Part shown: piece after piece, positions 41,378 through 54,477 of the stretch
How positions within the stretch are numbered: position 1 is the first letter of the stretch
How the letters are laid out: every line of letters starts with the position of its first letter
Source: Letharia columbiana
Lineage: Eukaryota > Ascomycota > Lecanoromycetes > Lecanorales > Parmeliaceae
NCBI RefSeq assembly: GCF_014066305.1
Contig: NW_023501047.1
Coordinates: 992,001-1,056,000 of the forward strand
Length of the DNA stretch: 64,000 nucleotides
Direction: 5' to 3'
Program-made: the position numbers and the translations under genes
The notes under the pieces: model-generated
The model's database searches: none
What the model was told of the DNA's origin: nothing
What the model saw: only the letters and a program-made list of their open reading frames with translations

Positions 41378-43559
41378 GGCCGAGCTCTGGCACACTTTCG
41401 GAGCTCCGTGTGTCTGATGGAATGGCCGCTTTTGACATTCGGAAGCCCGCCCTGCCCAGCTCCTGGGTGTTGTAGGCCTTACATACGCTGCTTGAGACCA
41501 AATTCGTCGATGACCTGATCGCCTAAGTTCCAAAAACGACCGGTTAGCTGACACAAGAAAGCTGAGCCTTTGGAAAGTTCTTTGTGAAGCCAGACTGTGT
41601 AGGTGCTTTGGTGGTGCACCAGGAGCGTCATTGGCCAACCGATAAGTTATCCATAGGGCTGAGCCAAGACTTGGCGGGCAAACTTCTTTCATCGCTCTGT
41701 CACTCTTGTCCAAGATTCTCATAGTTATATAAATATAGGCCTAATAACTTCCGATATGTTGCGTTACTCAAGTGGTATGGCCCTGCTAGTTCCTGGGCCT
41801 AGCTGGTCGAAGTTTTCCTGCGGCCGCTTATTATACGAAAAGATCAAAAGCCACCTATCTATCAATCCGATGTAAGTAAGGACAATTGAGAGACAAACAA
41901 ACTCAGAACATATCGTCAATAGCCTGCTTTTGCCTCCTGTAGAGCGGCAACTGAGTAATCTACTTGTTATCTCGCAAAGGTTTCAATGAAGCTTCACCAA
42001 TCCATGAGATCGGGAAAAAGTTCAACAGTCCAGGTTCTCCACACAGAAACACATAAAAAGGATAGAAGCGCGATCACTTATTCAGACTCGGTCCTGCAAG
42101 AAAGAGATCTTGCTACGAACGATAGCCAACCTTGTCCGTGTACATACCAAAGAACAAGGTACAGACTCCAATGGCTAAGGGCCACAAGATCCGGATTTGC
42201 CTGAATGTGGCATGTGGCACGTTTGCTGCTGATTGCGTTGTAACAGACCCTAGAACATCCTGCTTGACCATCATTCTTTGCTCCTGTAGCTTGCTGCTAT
42301 ATCCCCCTTCGTCCAGCTTTCTGATGCCGATTCATAAACGTAGAAAGTATGCAGGGCTTAGATAACCCATCGGCTAGCAGTTTTCGTGTGGAGTTAAAGT
42401 GTGCTGGCAGCTGGGCTTATACCCCTGACTTTTACAAGAAGCCAGCCCATGGGATACTTGTGAGTAGTTGCATGTTGGTGTGATTGCGAGTACTTCAAGA
42501 AGCAAAACTCGATTTGGCTCGCCAGGTTGTTGCCTTCTTCTCGCGATTACATTGTCTCTGTCAGGCCAATAAACTAGCACTGGTAGCAAATGGTTTGGGT
42601 CTTTTACTATCTTCAAATTGCAGGAAAATGTCGCTAAAGTTTGGAGGCACCGCTTCATCTACCCAAGCTTGTTGATGGTATAGACTTTTCCAGGAGAGGC
42701 TCGCCAACTGCCTTTGGAAGGAAAAATGTTGGTATACCCGCTTTGGATGGCAGCACTACTGCTTAAAGACAATATGATGACTGGCTACCAAAGATTCCTG
42801 TCCTTTGTGTGGATTAACGCGCTTCAAATATCATTTTTCGGTAGCAGAGATGGCGCCTCAACCATGTCAACAAGGCACCCGTATAGCTTTCATTTGTGAG
42901 TCTAAAAACATGGGCGCAGTACAATGCCAATTCCATCGGTCTCTTGAGCGCTTCCGTATCGACGAATATCGCGCTTGAGCTCATACGCCGCTTGACAGAG
43001 GACCTTATGACCTCTGAGACACTTGGTGACGACGGACGCCATCGGCTGCTCTTTGGTTAGTTGGCAATGCACCAGCGCCTCCATAAACTCCTCTCCCTGA
43101 TCTACGTGGCGTTGCAGCAAGACGTGAAAGATGTGAAAGACATGTACGATGCGTCTCTCGACAAGAATAGCCTCGCTCAGCCGCATGTACGGCTCATTTT
43201 GCATTGGCGCCACGGCTCAGGTCATGGTGAAAAAAGCCGCCCACGTCCTGGCTATTTTCGTTGGGAAGCATGGATACGATACTGGGATACAGCGACTGCA
43301 GTATAACCAAGATGGTTTCGATTCGCCGCAACTAGCGGCAATACTCCAGCAGAACAACGTGGGACCGCCTAAGCTGTTTGTGAAGGAGAAGAAAGGCTTT
43401 GGAAAAGCGTTTGGGTCGTACATGAAAGGTGCTTTCTCTTGGAATGCAGATTCATGTGCATTAGAGAACGTTGATAGGATTAAATGCATGGCGTGAAACA
43501 CTACATGTGGAGAAAGCAATGGCCTGATAGGCTGACGCTACCCGGCTGCTGGCTACAAA
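41378..43559. other. 2.2-kb region without a firm gene
   Basis: Overlapping open frames exist at 42902-43519 on both strands. The plus-strand frame at 43149-43496 (with VGKHGYDTGIQRLQYNQDGF) and the minus-strand frame at 42902-43213 (with FMEALVHCQLTKEQPMASVV) both look somewhat protein-like. Neither has a recognisable family, and I cannot decide between them. They may be remnants next to the RIPed block. Confidence 0.35.
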
Positions 43560-43763
43560 CTACCACGGTTCAGCTATCTCTGTTCCAGGTACTGCTGTTG
43601 GACAAGAGTAGAAGTCTTTGAGTACTTTATGGATGTAGGAAAGTTGCCTAAGTCCCTCAATAGTGCCAAGCGCGCTAAGGCCCTTCGGATTAGCGCCTTC
43701 CGCTAACCACGGAACCACCCGAAGCGCAACTCCGTCGAAGCCAAACTTTCGCACAACGCTCAT
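43560..43763 (-). CDS. short frame at the edge of the RIPed block, unrecognised
   Basis: A 67-aa minus-strand frame (MSVVRKFGFDGVALRVVPWL ... YIHKVLKDFYSCPTAVPGTE) of balanced composition. It begins exactly where the AT-rich block starts, so it may be the 3' remainder of a gene cut by the transposon insertion rather than a complete gene. No family is recognised. Confidence 0.3.
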   Translation of the reverse strand: MSVVRKFGFDGVALRVVPWLAEGANPKGLSALGTIEGLRQLSYIHKVLKDFYSCPTAVPGTEIAEPW

Positions 43764-46700
43764 GCTATATTATTAAGCTATAGAAAGTAGATATACGTAT
43801 TCAAAGCACTTAGTAAGATTAATACCTCTTTAATTGATTTTAGAGAACGCTTATATCTCTATAACTATATCGAATAAGACTAGTTAATCTTAATGAAATT
43901 ATAGTAATTACGATTTTAAGAAGTACGTATTTATACTAAAGTTGTTAATAAATATTATATTAAAAATAATAAATAAAGGCTAGAAATTATTAATAAACGA
44001 AGTAGTTATTATTCTTAAGGCGGTAATAGTATTTATAAAAAGAATAAATAATAAATTTAAAATCTAAATAGTCTTAGATAAAATATATAAATTAGTTATT
44101 AAGAACTAATCTCTAAGAAATACTAAAACTTCGAGATATACGAAGTAGATCTATATCCGCTAAGTCTCTAGATATATAAGATATATTATTAAAACTAAAC
44201 TCTAAAAGAAACTCTAATATAGTATATACGATATCGACGCCTTAGCGTAAGTAGCGCTAAGGCCTATAACGTATTAATTCTAATAATTATCTTTTCTTCT
44301 AGGCCTTAATTCTTAAACGCTTAAGTAAAAATAGAACGCTTATTAAAAAACCTTTAAACTCTAATAGAGAAATAAGAGAAAAGAGTCGATTTATTAAGAT
44401 TATAATATCGTTTTAATAACGCGATAGAATTAACCCTTACGCGCCGTAGGCGCGTAACTAATATATTATATAATAATATTAATACTATCTTCGAGAATAA
44501 TATCGCTTTTATAATATTAATTAATAATAATTTATAATAAATTAACGCGCTTAGTATTAACGTTTTTATAGCGCTAGTTAATAGCCTCTATAGCGAATAA
44601 TATTAGATTTAAAAATTTATAATAAAATCTCAAAAATCTAATAGATAAAAGAAGAGAGAAGAGTTTTTCTATAGATAATATCGTTTTTATAGCGTATTAC
44701 GTCTATAGCGAAGTAACGTAATAATAATCTTTATTATAGAAATTCGAAGAAAGTAATTAATAGAGCGACGCGTTCGCGATAATACCCTCGATTATTAATT
44801 AATAATAATAGTAGAAATAATAATAATAGCTAGGCGACGCGGTTCTATAGATAATAGCGAAATATTATCGCGTCGCTACTATCTACGTTACTAAGTACTA
44901 TTCGTTAATATTAGCGCTATAATAAAGAATATAAAAACCTCTTTTAAATTATTTATTTTTATTCTTTATAACTTCTAACGCCTCTCTTATAAGTACTTAC
45001 TCTAGCGTTATAACGTTAATATTAATACTAATATAAGTATAGTATATCTTATTATATTAGTAGTCTACTTCTCTTTATTATAAGTATCTTATTATTATTA
45101 ATCGCGTCAATACGTAGACTAATAATTTTATAATATTCTTTTTTAATAATAATAATAACTTTAATAGTAAGTATATAGTCGTCTTATAGGCGCGACTACT
45201 AACCCTTAACTATTTCTATTATTATCGCTTTATATATATAATTATTAATAAGTTCTAATATCTAATTTATTATATAGAACTTACTTTTATTAAGATAACG
45301 ATTTATATATTTAAGATAAGTCTTCTCTCTATAATAACTATAAGATCGAAAGACGCGATATTAATCGCTATATTAAAATTCCTCTATATCTTTAAACGTA
45401 GATAAGAAAATTAATATAACGCTATCGCCGCGCTAAATAATCTTAAAAGCTATCTTATTAACGAGCTAAGCTTAATAAGAAGATTATTTAATAATATAAA
45501 TTATAGAAATATATAATAGCGATAACTTCGATCGTCTTTATTATAATTATAGATCTTTAAGACTAGCTTATAGCGATATATAAGCGTATAGAGAAATTAA
45601 AGAAAATAAACGAGTTACTAAAGAAGAAGCTTAAGAGCCTTTATCGATATATAACGAACGTCGATAAATATTAACTCGAAGACTATACTTTAATTATCTT
45701 CTCGTTAGAGAACTAGATTAATAAACTTAATTCGATATCTAACGCTAAGATAGCGAAGAATATTTAAATAACGATCTTTTTTTAATAATAGCGCTAGCGT
45801 AAGATTTTTAGATAGTTCTTTAATAGCTACTCTAGATAAAAATACGTCTATATTAATAGTATATACTTTAATATAATAAACTTTCTTTATAGTAGAGTTT
45901 AGTAGATAGTTAAATAATATAATTATTTTATTAATTTATATCTTAATAGTAGTAAGTATAGAGAAGTACGCGCGTAGTATAAGTATTATCTAGAAATATA
46001 TCTAATCTAATCGATAATTATATCTTATTTTATTACCTTTACTTACTCGCCATTAATTTATATAATTAATTAAGCTCTTTAATAATAAGAGACTTATTAT
46101 TTATTACTTAATACTTTCGCTTACTACTCGTCTACTTATAGACTTAAATTAGCTCGCTAATATTAATAAGTTTATTATCTAATAGTTATTAATTATACTC
46201 TTCGTCTTAATTAGTTTATTTAACTTTATATTAAACATCTTTCTTATACTTAATCTTATTAATAATTTCTTTAATCTTTTAAAGCTTATTATTATTAATA
46301 AGGTCGAGGGCTTATATAAAGGCTTTCGCTATATTATTATAATCGCGAAGATAATAAGACTTAAATAACGATATATAAAAGATATTATAAATTTTATATA
46401 TCGAGAATAGAAGTAGATAATATATCTACGCTCTTATCTTATCTATAATTTAAAATAATTCTATAAATTTATAAGATAACTTCTTATTTAAATATTTCTA
46501 CTTTAGATTCTTAATCGCTAATATTATTAAATTATCTATCTTATAGCTTTAAGACTAATATATTTTATTATAATACTTAAATTAAGTCGTAATAGCGCTA
46601 TAAAAACGCTCTACTATCTTATTTCTTAATACTTATAACTTCTTTATTCTATTATTTATAGCGAATATCTCCCTCTTAATAAAGTCGTTCTTAATCTTTT

Positions 46701-46839
46701 AACGAATTTTAGAATAATATTTATATATTAGAAAGAACGATATCGTTTTAATAAAGGAATATTAACTATTTATATAAGCGAACTCTATTATTAATAGTTA
46801 TTTTATCTAAACATTTTACTTATTATTAGCGAATACGCG

Positions 46840-48800
46840 TAAGAAGTATTCTAGTATCTAATTTTATCGCTTAATCTATTTATCGATTTATAAGTAAAAG
46901 GCGATACTTAGATATCGCTTAATTTTAAAATAAAAGTAAATAGCGAATTAGAAGCTATTAATAAATATAGAGTCTCTATTATTAATAATATCGTTTAATA
47001 TATTATAGCGATATACTATTTTAAAATAAAATACTTTTATTAGTTACGCGATATCGATTATAATAGATATAGAAATATATCTTATTATTTTTATAAATCG
47101 ATTTACTATAACTAGAATAGTATTATAGATAATATTCTTATACTTACTCGCTAATAAGTCGATAATAAAGTTTATAGAAATTTTCTTTTATAGCTTAATA
47201 GCGATAGAAAGCGAGCTTAATTCGCTATATAGGCGATATCGCGAAGCTTTAATTCGCTAATAAATATTATATATCTTAATATAGTCGATAACTTACTTTA
47301 GACTTTTATTTTAATAATATTTATAAATAAGTAGCTTATACGTCTTTATAGCGCTAAAGTATTTTAATAATAAATTATTATAATATTTACTAATAAGCTC
47401 TTTTCTTAAGATCTTATCTCTAGAGATATAAAGGCGATTATTATATCTTAATAATTTCTCGAAGTCTAAGATCTATACTTAACTATATACGCGACGCTTA
47501 ATCGCTAACTTATTAATATTAATTTAAAAAGAGTTTATTTAATTATTATAGACTTATAAATCTTAAATTAATATTTTTATTAATCTTTAAAATACGTTAT
47601 AAGTAATCTCTTATACGATCTTAGACTTTCTTCTAGAAATAATTATCTAAACGTCGATAATACGAAATATAGGCGCTATGGCCGCTATAATCTTCTTATT
47701 TCTTTATAACTACTTACCGCTAGTTTAAAGTATAAGCTTATTTTATAATATCGATAAAAGTTTAATATTTAATAACGAAATTCTTTTATAATTAAGACGC
47801 CGCGATAGCGAATCGATAGAGTTTAATTTATCTATTTAATAAAAAATCTTAAAGTTATAAATAGCTAACTTTAGCGCTTAACGAGCTTATCTAAAGTTTA
47901 ATTTCTTCTACTTTATAAAGTCTTTAAGATTATTATAATTCGTTAGAATCTTAATATAAAACGTATTATCTTTTAGATAGTAACGTTATTACTTTATAGA
48001 CGCTATAATAGCGAGTAGCTCTTAATTATAGATCTTATAGTTTTACTTTATAGAAATTATTTTTCTAGATTAGAATATTACTAATTATTAATAGTTATTC
48101 TTATTTAATTATAAAAGTATAATCTTTATATCGAAGTTAAAAGCGTCGATCTTAAGATATAGCTTTAAATTTAAATCGTAATAATATAGAAATAGCGCGG
48201 TTATAAAAGTATTTCGAAGCTATTAAAACGCTTACTTAGCGTTATCTATTTACTCTAACGATTTAGATTTTTTATTATTTTTACTTTCTTTAAGTAAGTT
48301 AGTAAATAACGCTATTATACTAAAATAGCTATAGATAAATTATTAATAGAAATTAATAAAGTCTAAAAAGACTTATATATTTTAATAACTTTTTAATTTT
48401 AACTACTTCTTAATAATAGCGATATATTTTTAATCTATCGCGATATCTTCGATAAATATAATAAACTCTAGAAACTTAACTCGCTTAATATAGAATTAAT
48501 ACTTCTTTAGATTAGCGTATAGTTAAAACTAGCGTAAACGCTTAAGTACTTACTTAATATATCGTTAATACTTCGCTAAATTAGTACTATAAATTAGAAT
48601 ATTATTTAAATATATTATATATATTATATTTATTAGACTTATAAGAGCTCTATTAATATACGCTTAAAAAGTTATTAATATATTAGCGAGTTTAAAAGAT
48701 ATAATTAAATATTCGAAGTAGTCGTAGCGATTACGAAACGCTATTTTTTACTTATTATCTTCTTTAATCTAAATTTAATAATAGATATTCTTAAGATTTA
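46840..48800 (-). pseudogene. Ty3/gypsy pol relic (RT, RNase H, integrase)
   Basis: Read on the minus strand, conserved segments occur in pol order despite many stops. Reverse transcriptase has YLNNILIYSTNLAKY (about 48.6 kb), where the catalytic YxDD reads YLNN, then FLEFIIF. RNase H reads LYLKIDAFNFDI and RYYLKDNTFYIKILTNYNNL (about 48.0-48.2 kb). Integrase (about 46.85-47.45 kb) reads ISKYYNNLLLKYF, YNICQRIKASRYR in part, NFIIDLLAS and YLSIAF. Asp to Asn changes at catalytic positions are the expected G-to-A outcome of RIP. RT before integrase identifies Ty3/gypsy rather than copia. The gag region should lie above 49 kb but is not readable. Confidence 0.82.
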
Positions 48801-50899
48801 GCTTTATAAAGACTTTAACGCTATATAAGCGATTTAGAGTCTTAATAATTAGAGATAGCGAGTATCGATTTTTAATAGTTATCGCGTTTAGGCCTCGATA
48901 ATTAACGTAATAAAAATAAAGCCCCTCTATTCTTTTTAGAAATAAAAAGAATTAATACTTCGACTAAGAAAGTCGAATAATAAATTTAATTTTTCTAAAG
49001 GGAATTCTTTAGATAGCGTTATAGCTTCGTTAACTTCGTTTAAGATAGATTATATAAGAGACTATATAGCGACTTTTTATCGCTCTTAATCTTAATAATA
49101 TAATCTCTCTACTTAAGCGTAGATAAGATTTCTACTTTTTTATTAAAAAAAATATTATTAAACTCTAATAACTTCTAAGAAAGCTCTAAGCTACGCCTAT
49201 TTTTCGATTCGTTATACGCTATTATAGCGTATATAATTATAAATATATTTAGCTTCTATTTAATAATTTAAGTAAATTTAATTAATTCTTTAATCTATAA
49301 TTTATTAGCGTTAATCTTAAATTACTATTACTTCGTCGCTAGATTTAATAATACTTATAATTAACTTAGCTTAAATATATTTAATATAATATTAAAGCCT
49401 TTTTAATTAATAATATAGAAGAGTATATTATACTTTTTATTTTAATTTTAGCTATTTACTAATTAGTAATTTAGCTAATACGCGCTATAGTAATATATAC
49501 TTTAGCTGCTTAGCGCTTTCGATTACAATAAAATAGCGTTATAAGATTTTAAGTCTTATTAAACTACGAACTTTTATAAAATTAAATTAATATACGCTTT
49601 AGTATCGAGTAGAGTAACGAGTTACCTCTATTTACTCTAAAGCTTTATTTACCCCTTTATAAGAATAGAAGAAATTATCTCTATTAATTATTATTCTTAT
49701 CTCGCTTCTAAGACGATTATAAGGCCGAATCTTTTTTTATTAATACTACGTCGATATAAATTATAAACGATTTATCGAGATCTAAATACTTAGATATTTA
49801 ATAACTCTATTTATTATAATAAAAATAACTATTCTTCTTATAATTAGAGTTAAAGAATTTAACTTTACACTTTATACTATTATCTTAAATACGCGCTATA
49901 TAAGCGCCGCCGTTTAAAGTTAATTTAGACTTCGAAATTCGATTCTTTAAAGACTTATTCTTAGCGAACCCCTTTAAAGACTTCGAATAAAAACCGCCGT
50001 CGAAGCGTATACGTTTTAAAATCTTTTTCTATATAATAGTCTAGATAAGAATTTCTTCTTATTATTTCGATATACTATTAATATTTAGAATCTTATTCTT
50101 AAGCTCTAATCTAAGCTTAGCTAAGAAGAAATTAGTTTAATATTTCTTAGAAAATAGAGTTATATAGGCCTCTAGCTTCTTTAAATAAATCTTAAAAATA
50201 GATATCTTCTAATCGAAGCGTTATTTAATCTTCTCTTACTTTTTATATACGAGAAGATAACGATTTATTAGATCCGCTACTAAATTAAATAGAAACTACT
50301 TAAAGAATTTAAAAGTTATACTCTTTAGACTATAGGCTTAATAGTATTTATATTATTAAATATTAAGATTATCTTCTAAGAATTATATATAATAAATAAT
50401 TCTTAATTAATTAATAATAAAATACTTAGAACTTATAAGAAACTTAATTTCGACTTCGCGGAATTAGCGTAGATACTCTCTCTTACTAATACTCTTATAA
50501 GAATATATTCTTTTAAAGCGAAGTATTTTTATCTTAATTAATATATTCGTTAAAAGCGCGATAATAATCAATATAAATAGGTTTTCGCTAATTATAGACG
50601 ATAAGCTAGCGTTATAAAGCTCGCGATTATAAATCTTTAACGTAGTTAATTCTTATTCTTATTTTAGATAACGATTTTCGACTTTAGTAATTATAAGACG
50701 TTATTCTATAGTAAGATCTTTTACTAATAAGAAATTCTTAAACTTATTATCGACGCTATAGCGGCTCTCGATATTACCTTTATTTTCTATTATACGATTT
50801 AGAGATAAACCCGATATTATAATAATAATAGATCTTTTTCTTTAAAAGATAGAGAGATTAGAATTATAAGAGCGTAGTTTATTAGTAATTAGCTAGCGA

Positions 50900-53800
50900 A
50901 TATAGACTATAAAAGATATAATATCGTTATAGAATTTAATAGTATATTTAATAGTACTAGTTATAATAGAGTTAGTATTAATAATATATTAAAACTTTAA
51001 TAAATTAAATATTAAGGTTTTAAGAGAGATACTCGTTAGAGTTATAATATCGAAAGAGTATCTAATTAATCTCTTAAGAAAATAATAAAAATCTTATTAA
51101 TAACGATATCGATTATTAAGTAATAGCTATTATTAACTCTATTTAAGCGACTATAAAGAAGTTTACTTCGATTATTAGATTATCACTATAATTTAAATTA
51201 AGATTTATATTAGAATATAAGAAAGTATAAAAATATTATAAATCGCTAAAAAGAAGTTGAAGAATAACGCTCTTAAAGAAAGTATAAGATAAGTATAAAG
51301 TCGCTAAGAACTTTAAAAATAATCTAATTAAGAGAACTATTAGAAAGGCGTTTAGAGAGTTTATAATAGAGATATATAAGTCGTTATAAATAATATAAAA
51401 AAGATTAAATAAGATTAGAAAATAACTTATAATATAGATATATCTCTCTTTATTATTTAATAAAGATAAATAAGAATATAACGAATTAGATTTAAAGATA
51501 GATCTTCTTATAAGAATATTCTTTTTATTATTAATATAGATAAAGTTAGATAATATTAGCGTTAATATAATATATTTATAAGTTTATCTAATAGATATAA
51601 TTATTATAAATAAAATAAGAAAGACTATAACGTAAATATCGTTAAAGAGAGTCTTAAGAGAGAGATACAATCTTTAATCTAATTCTTAAGAAGATTCTAA
51701 AGTCGTTACTTTCTTATCTATATAGAATATTTAATATATATATAACGAATAACTACTATTTAGAGTACTTTAGAATATTAATAATAATTATTCTTTTAAA
51801 GTTAAATAAGAATTACTCGATTTTTAAAGGATATTAATTAATAGCTCTACTTAATACTATAGAAAAGATAATAAAGTTTATTCTTACTAAGAAGAATAGC
51901 GTATCTTACAAAGATATATAAACTTCTATTAACTATATATATAAGAGGCCGTAGATTATAATTATATAAATACGATATTTACTATCTTCTAGAAAGAATA
52001 TATTAGATCTAAAACTCTAATAAAATAACTACGATATTACTATTAGACGTTTTAGATATATATAATAAAGTCTCTTATTCTTAACTACTTTATAATCTTC
52101 GAAAGTGAAAAATTAATATAAGAGTAGTTAATTAAGATAGAATCGTTCTTATTTAATAGAATAATAATAATACTAAAAATAAGCAAATACTTTATATTAA
52201 AGACTTCTATAGTAATCGAAATTTCTTAAGAATTATCGCTATCGTCTATACTTTATCTCTTTTATAATTTAAATCTTATTAATAAATATAATAATCACAT
52301 TAATTTAGAAATAATAGTTATCGACTTTATAAACGATATAGATCTTTTAATAATAGAAGACTCTATCGAGGAAAACTATAACGCTCTTTATAAAATCTAC
52401 GACGAAGTTTATATAAAGTAGAGCGTTATAATATAAATTAAAGTTTAATTTTAATAAATATTAACTACTATATCTTAATAGAAAATAGAGATTTAGTTTA
52501 AATTATTCTCTATAACTTAATAAGAGATAATATATTAAGATAAGACGCTTTATTCGCTATTTAGAAGTCGAAATTAATTTTAAACTTCTATAGAGTTATT
52601 ATAATAAGAAGATTCGATTTAAGACTATTAAAAGTATCGATATATTAATAAGAATTATTAGAATTAATATAAGAATAATAATTATAAGAGTATAAGATAG
52701 CTCTATTAGATAGTAATTATTTTATAAATAATATATTACTACTTAATATAATATTAGCTTAAAAATACTATTAACTATAATAAAACTTATCTCTTATTAT
52801 TATAAAGAATTTAATCTTAGATAAAGAGAAAGATAATTAAAGTATTTAAGACTATATTTATTTTAGTATTTAATATAAAAGTATATCTTCTATTAGTTAA
52901 ATAATAGCTAGATAAGATTATCTTAAAAGCTATCTTATAAATCGTTATTAGTTTAATATATAGCGAGATTATTAAGTTATAATTTAAGCGATAAAAATTT
53001 AAAAGAAAACTTAAGAAGAATAGAAAACTAAGTTTATTAAAGCGATATATTAATAGATTCAAAGAATAATATAACGATATTAATAAGATTAAGAAACTAC
53101 GCTTTTTTAGCGTCGCCTTCGACTAAGAGTCTTTTAAAATAATAATTTATAAGATTAAGAAAGCCGCTAAAGAACTAGTTAAAAGATTAATTAATAAGAG
53201 TTATATAATAATATATATAGACAATAGCGAAATTAATAAAAAAGTAAAAGCTTTAACTATATCGTTAAATATTAATTTTATTTTTAATATCTATTTAAGC
53301 TTAAGCGATTAATATATAATATACTTAGCGAAGTTATATAATATTCTTTAAGCTCTAACTATAGTAATTATATATTAAATAAAATTATAACTTAGTAGAG
53401 TTATAGTAAATATAAATAATTAAATATTAATTTAAACTATTAAAGACTTAAATAAGTATTTAAAATAGATCTATATAATATAAATAGTATAGATTATTAA
53501 TTTACTAAGATATCTCTAAGATAGTAATAGAATTATATTAAATTTCGATATATATTAATATTAATAATAATAAATAGATAAATAGAAAGGCGAAGAAGAT
53601 TATTAGCTAACGAGAGCGAGTAATTTATAATAAAAGAGTAAAGATAAATACTAATAAAATAGTCTAATTATTAATTATATAGATAAGAATAATATCGATA
53701 ATTAAGATAGCTATTAGAGACTACGCGATAAAATAATAAACTATCAAATAAGCTAATAAGAAGCGAGATAATATTCTTAAAAGAATTTAATTAATATCGT

Positions 53801-54240
53801 TAAAATAAATATAACTTCTATATTTAAGAGTTAAGCGCGCTAAGACATCGCTAATAATATAAATAAAAATTAAGAAAATAAATCTTAAGGCCTTTCTTTA
53901 TAATCGATGAATATTAAATATAAAGAATAAAGAATATAAGTATAAAGCGAAGTAGACGACTCGATATATTCTTTATAAATATAAGCTATTTAATAAGAAG
54001 CGAGGAATATAATAAGTTAAAGAAAGAAGAAAGATAAAAGAGAGAATTATTATTTATAAGAATATACTAATAAAACCACGCTACGCCTTTATAGCGACGA
54101 ACTTTATAAGAAATATAAGGTTTATTAGATAATATTAAGCTCTTAATAAAGAATTAATAATAAGAATTTACTAGAGTAGACGATTAAAAAGAAGAATACG
54201 ATTAAGAAGAGAGAGTTTAGATATAGGTTTTTTCTTTTTT
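50900..54240 (+). pseudogene. Tad1-like LINE relic (RT and RNase H)
   Basis: Plus-strand reading shows non-LTR reverse transcriptase pieces: YSIFKGY followed by LIALLNTIEKI (about 51.82-51.87 kb), then a degraded catalytic box DFINDIDLL at 52323-52349, where the family has two adjacent Asp, followed by EDSIEENYNALYKIYDEVYI. About 750 bp later an RNase H-like segment reads VKRLINKS-type and IIIYIDNSEINKK (about 53.2 kb). RT followed by RNase H is the order in fungal Tad1/I-clade LINEs. No intact frame remains. The 5' limit is approximate, and the 3' end is taken where composition normalises near 54.24 kb. Confidence 0.72.
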
Positions 54241-54477
54241 AAAATATAAAATTAAGTATAGTAAGAACGCAAAACTATGACGGTAACTTATATAGCCTTA
54301 TTTATTTGAGTACTATATGATTAGCCAAAAGGATTAGATAGATTACGTATGTAACTCGCATAGTCGGCTACTAGGGCAAGACTTCAGGGTAGTATGATGT
54401 AATCAATCAAATCAATCAAAAACTCCGCCTACGGCCTAATTCTGATATTCCCACTAGCCATGTAACTCCCCATGTAG

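Larger units (their letters stand above)
43780..54240. mobile_element. 10.5-kb RIP-degraded retrotransposon block
   Basis: Very AT-rich, with CpA and TpG almost eliminated (for example none in 48121-48180) while CpG remains, i.e. RIP. It contains at least two elements: a Ty3/gypsy pol on the minus strand and a Tad1-like LINE on the plus strand (listed separately). The segment 43.8-46.8 kb is RIPed but not identified. It may hold the 3' part or LTR of the gypsy element. I could not locate LTR pairs. Confidence 0.85.
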
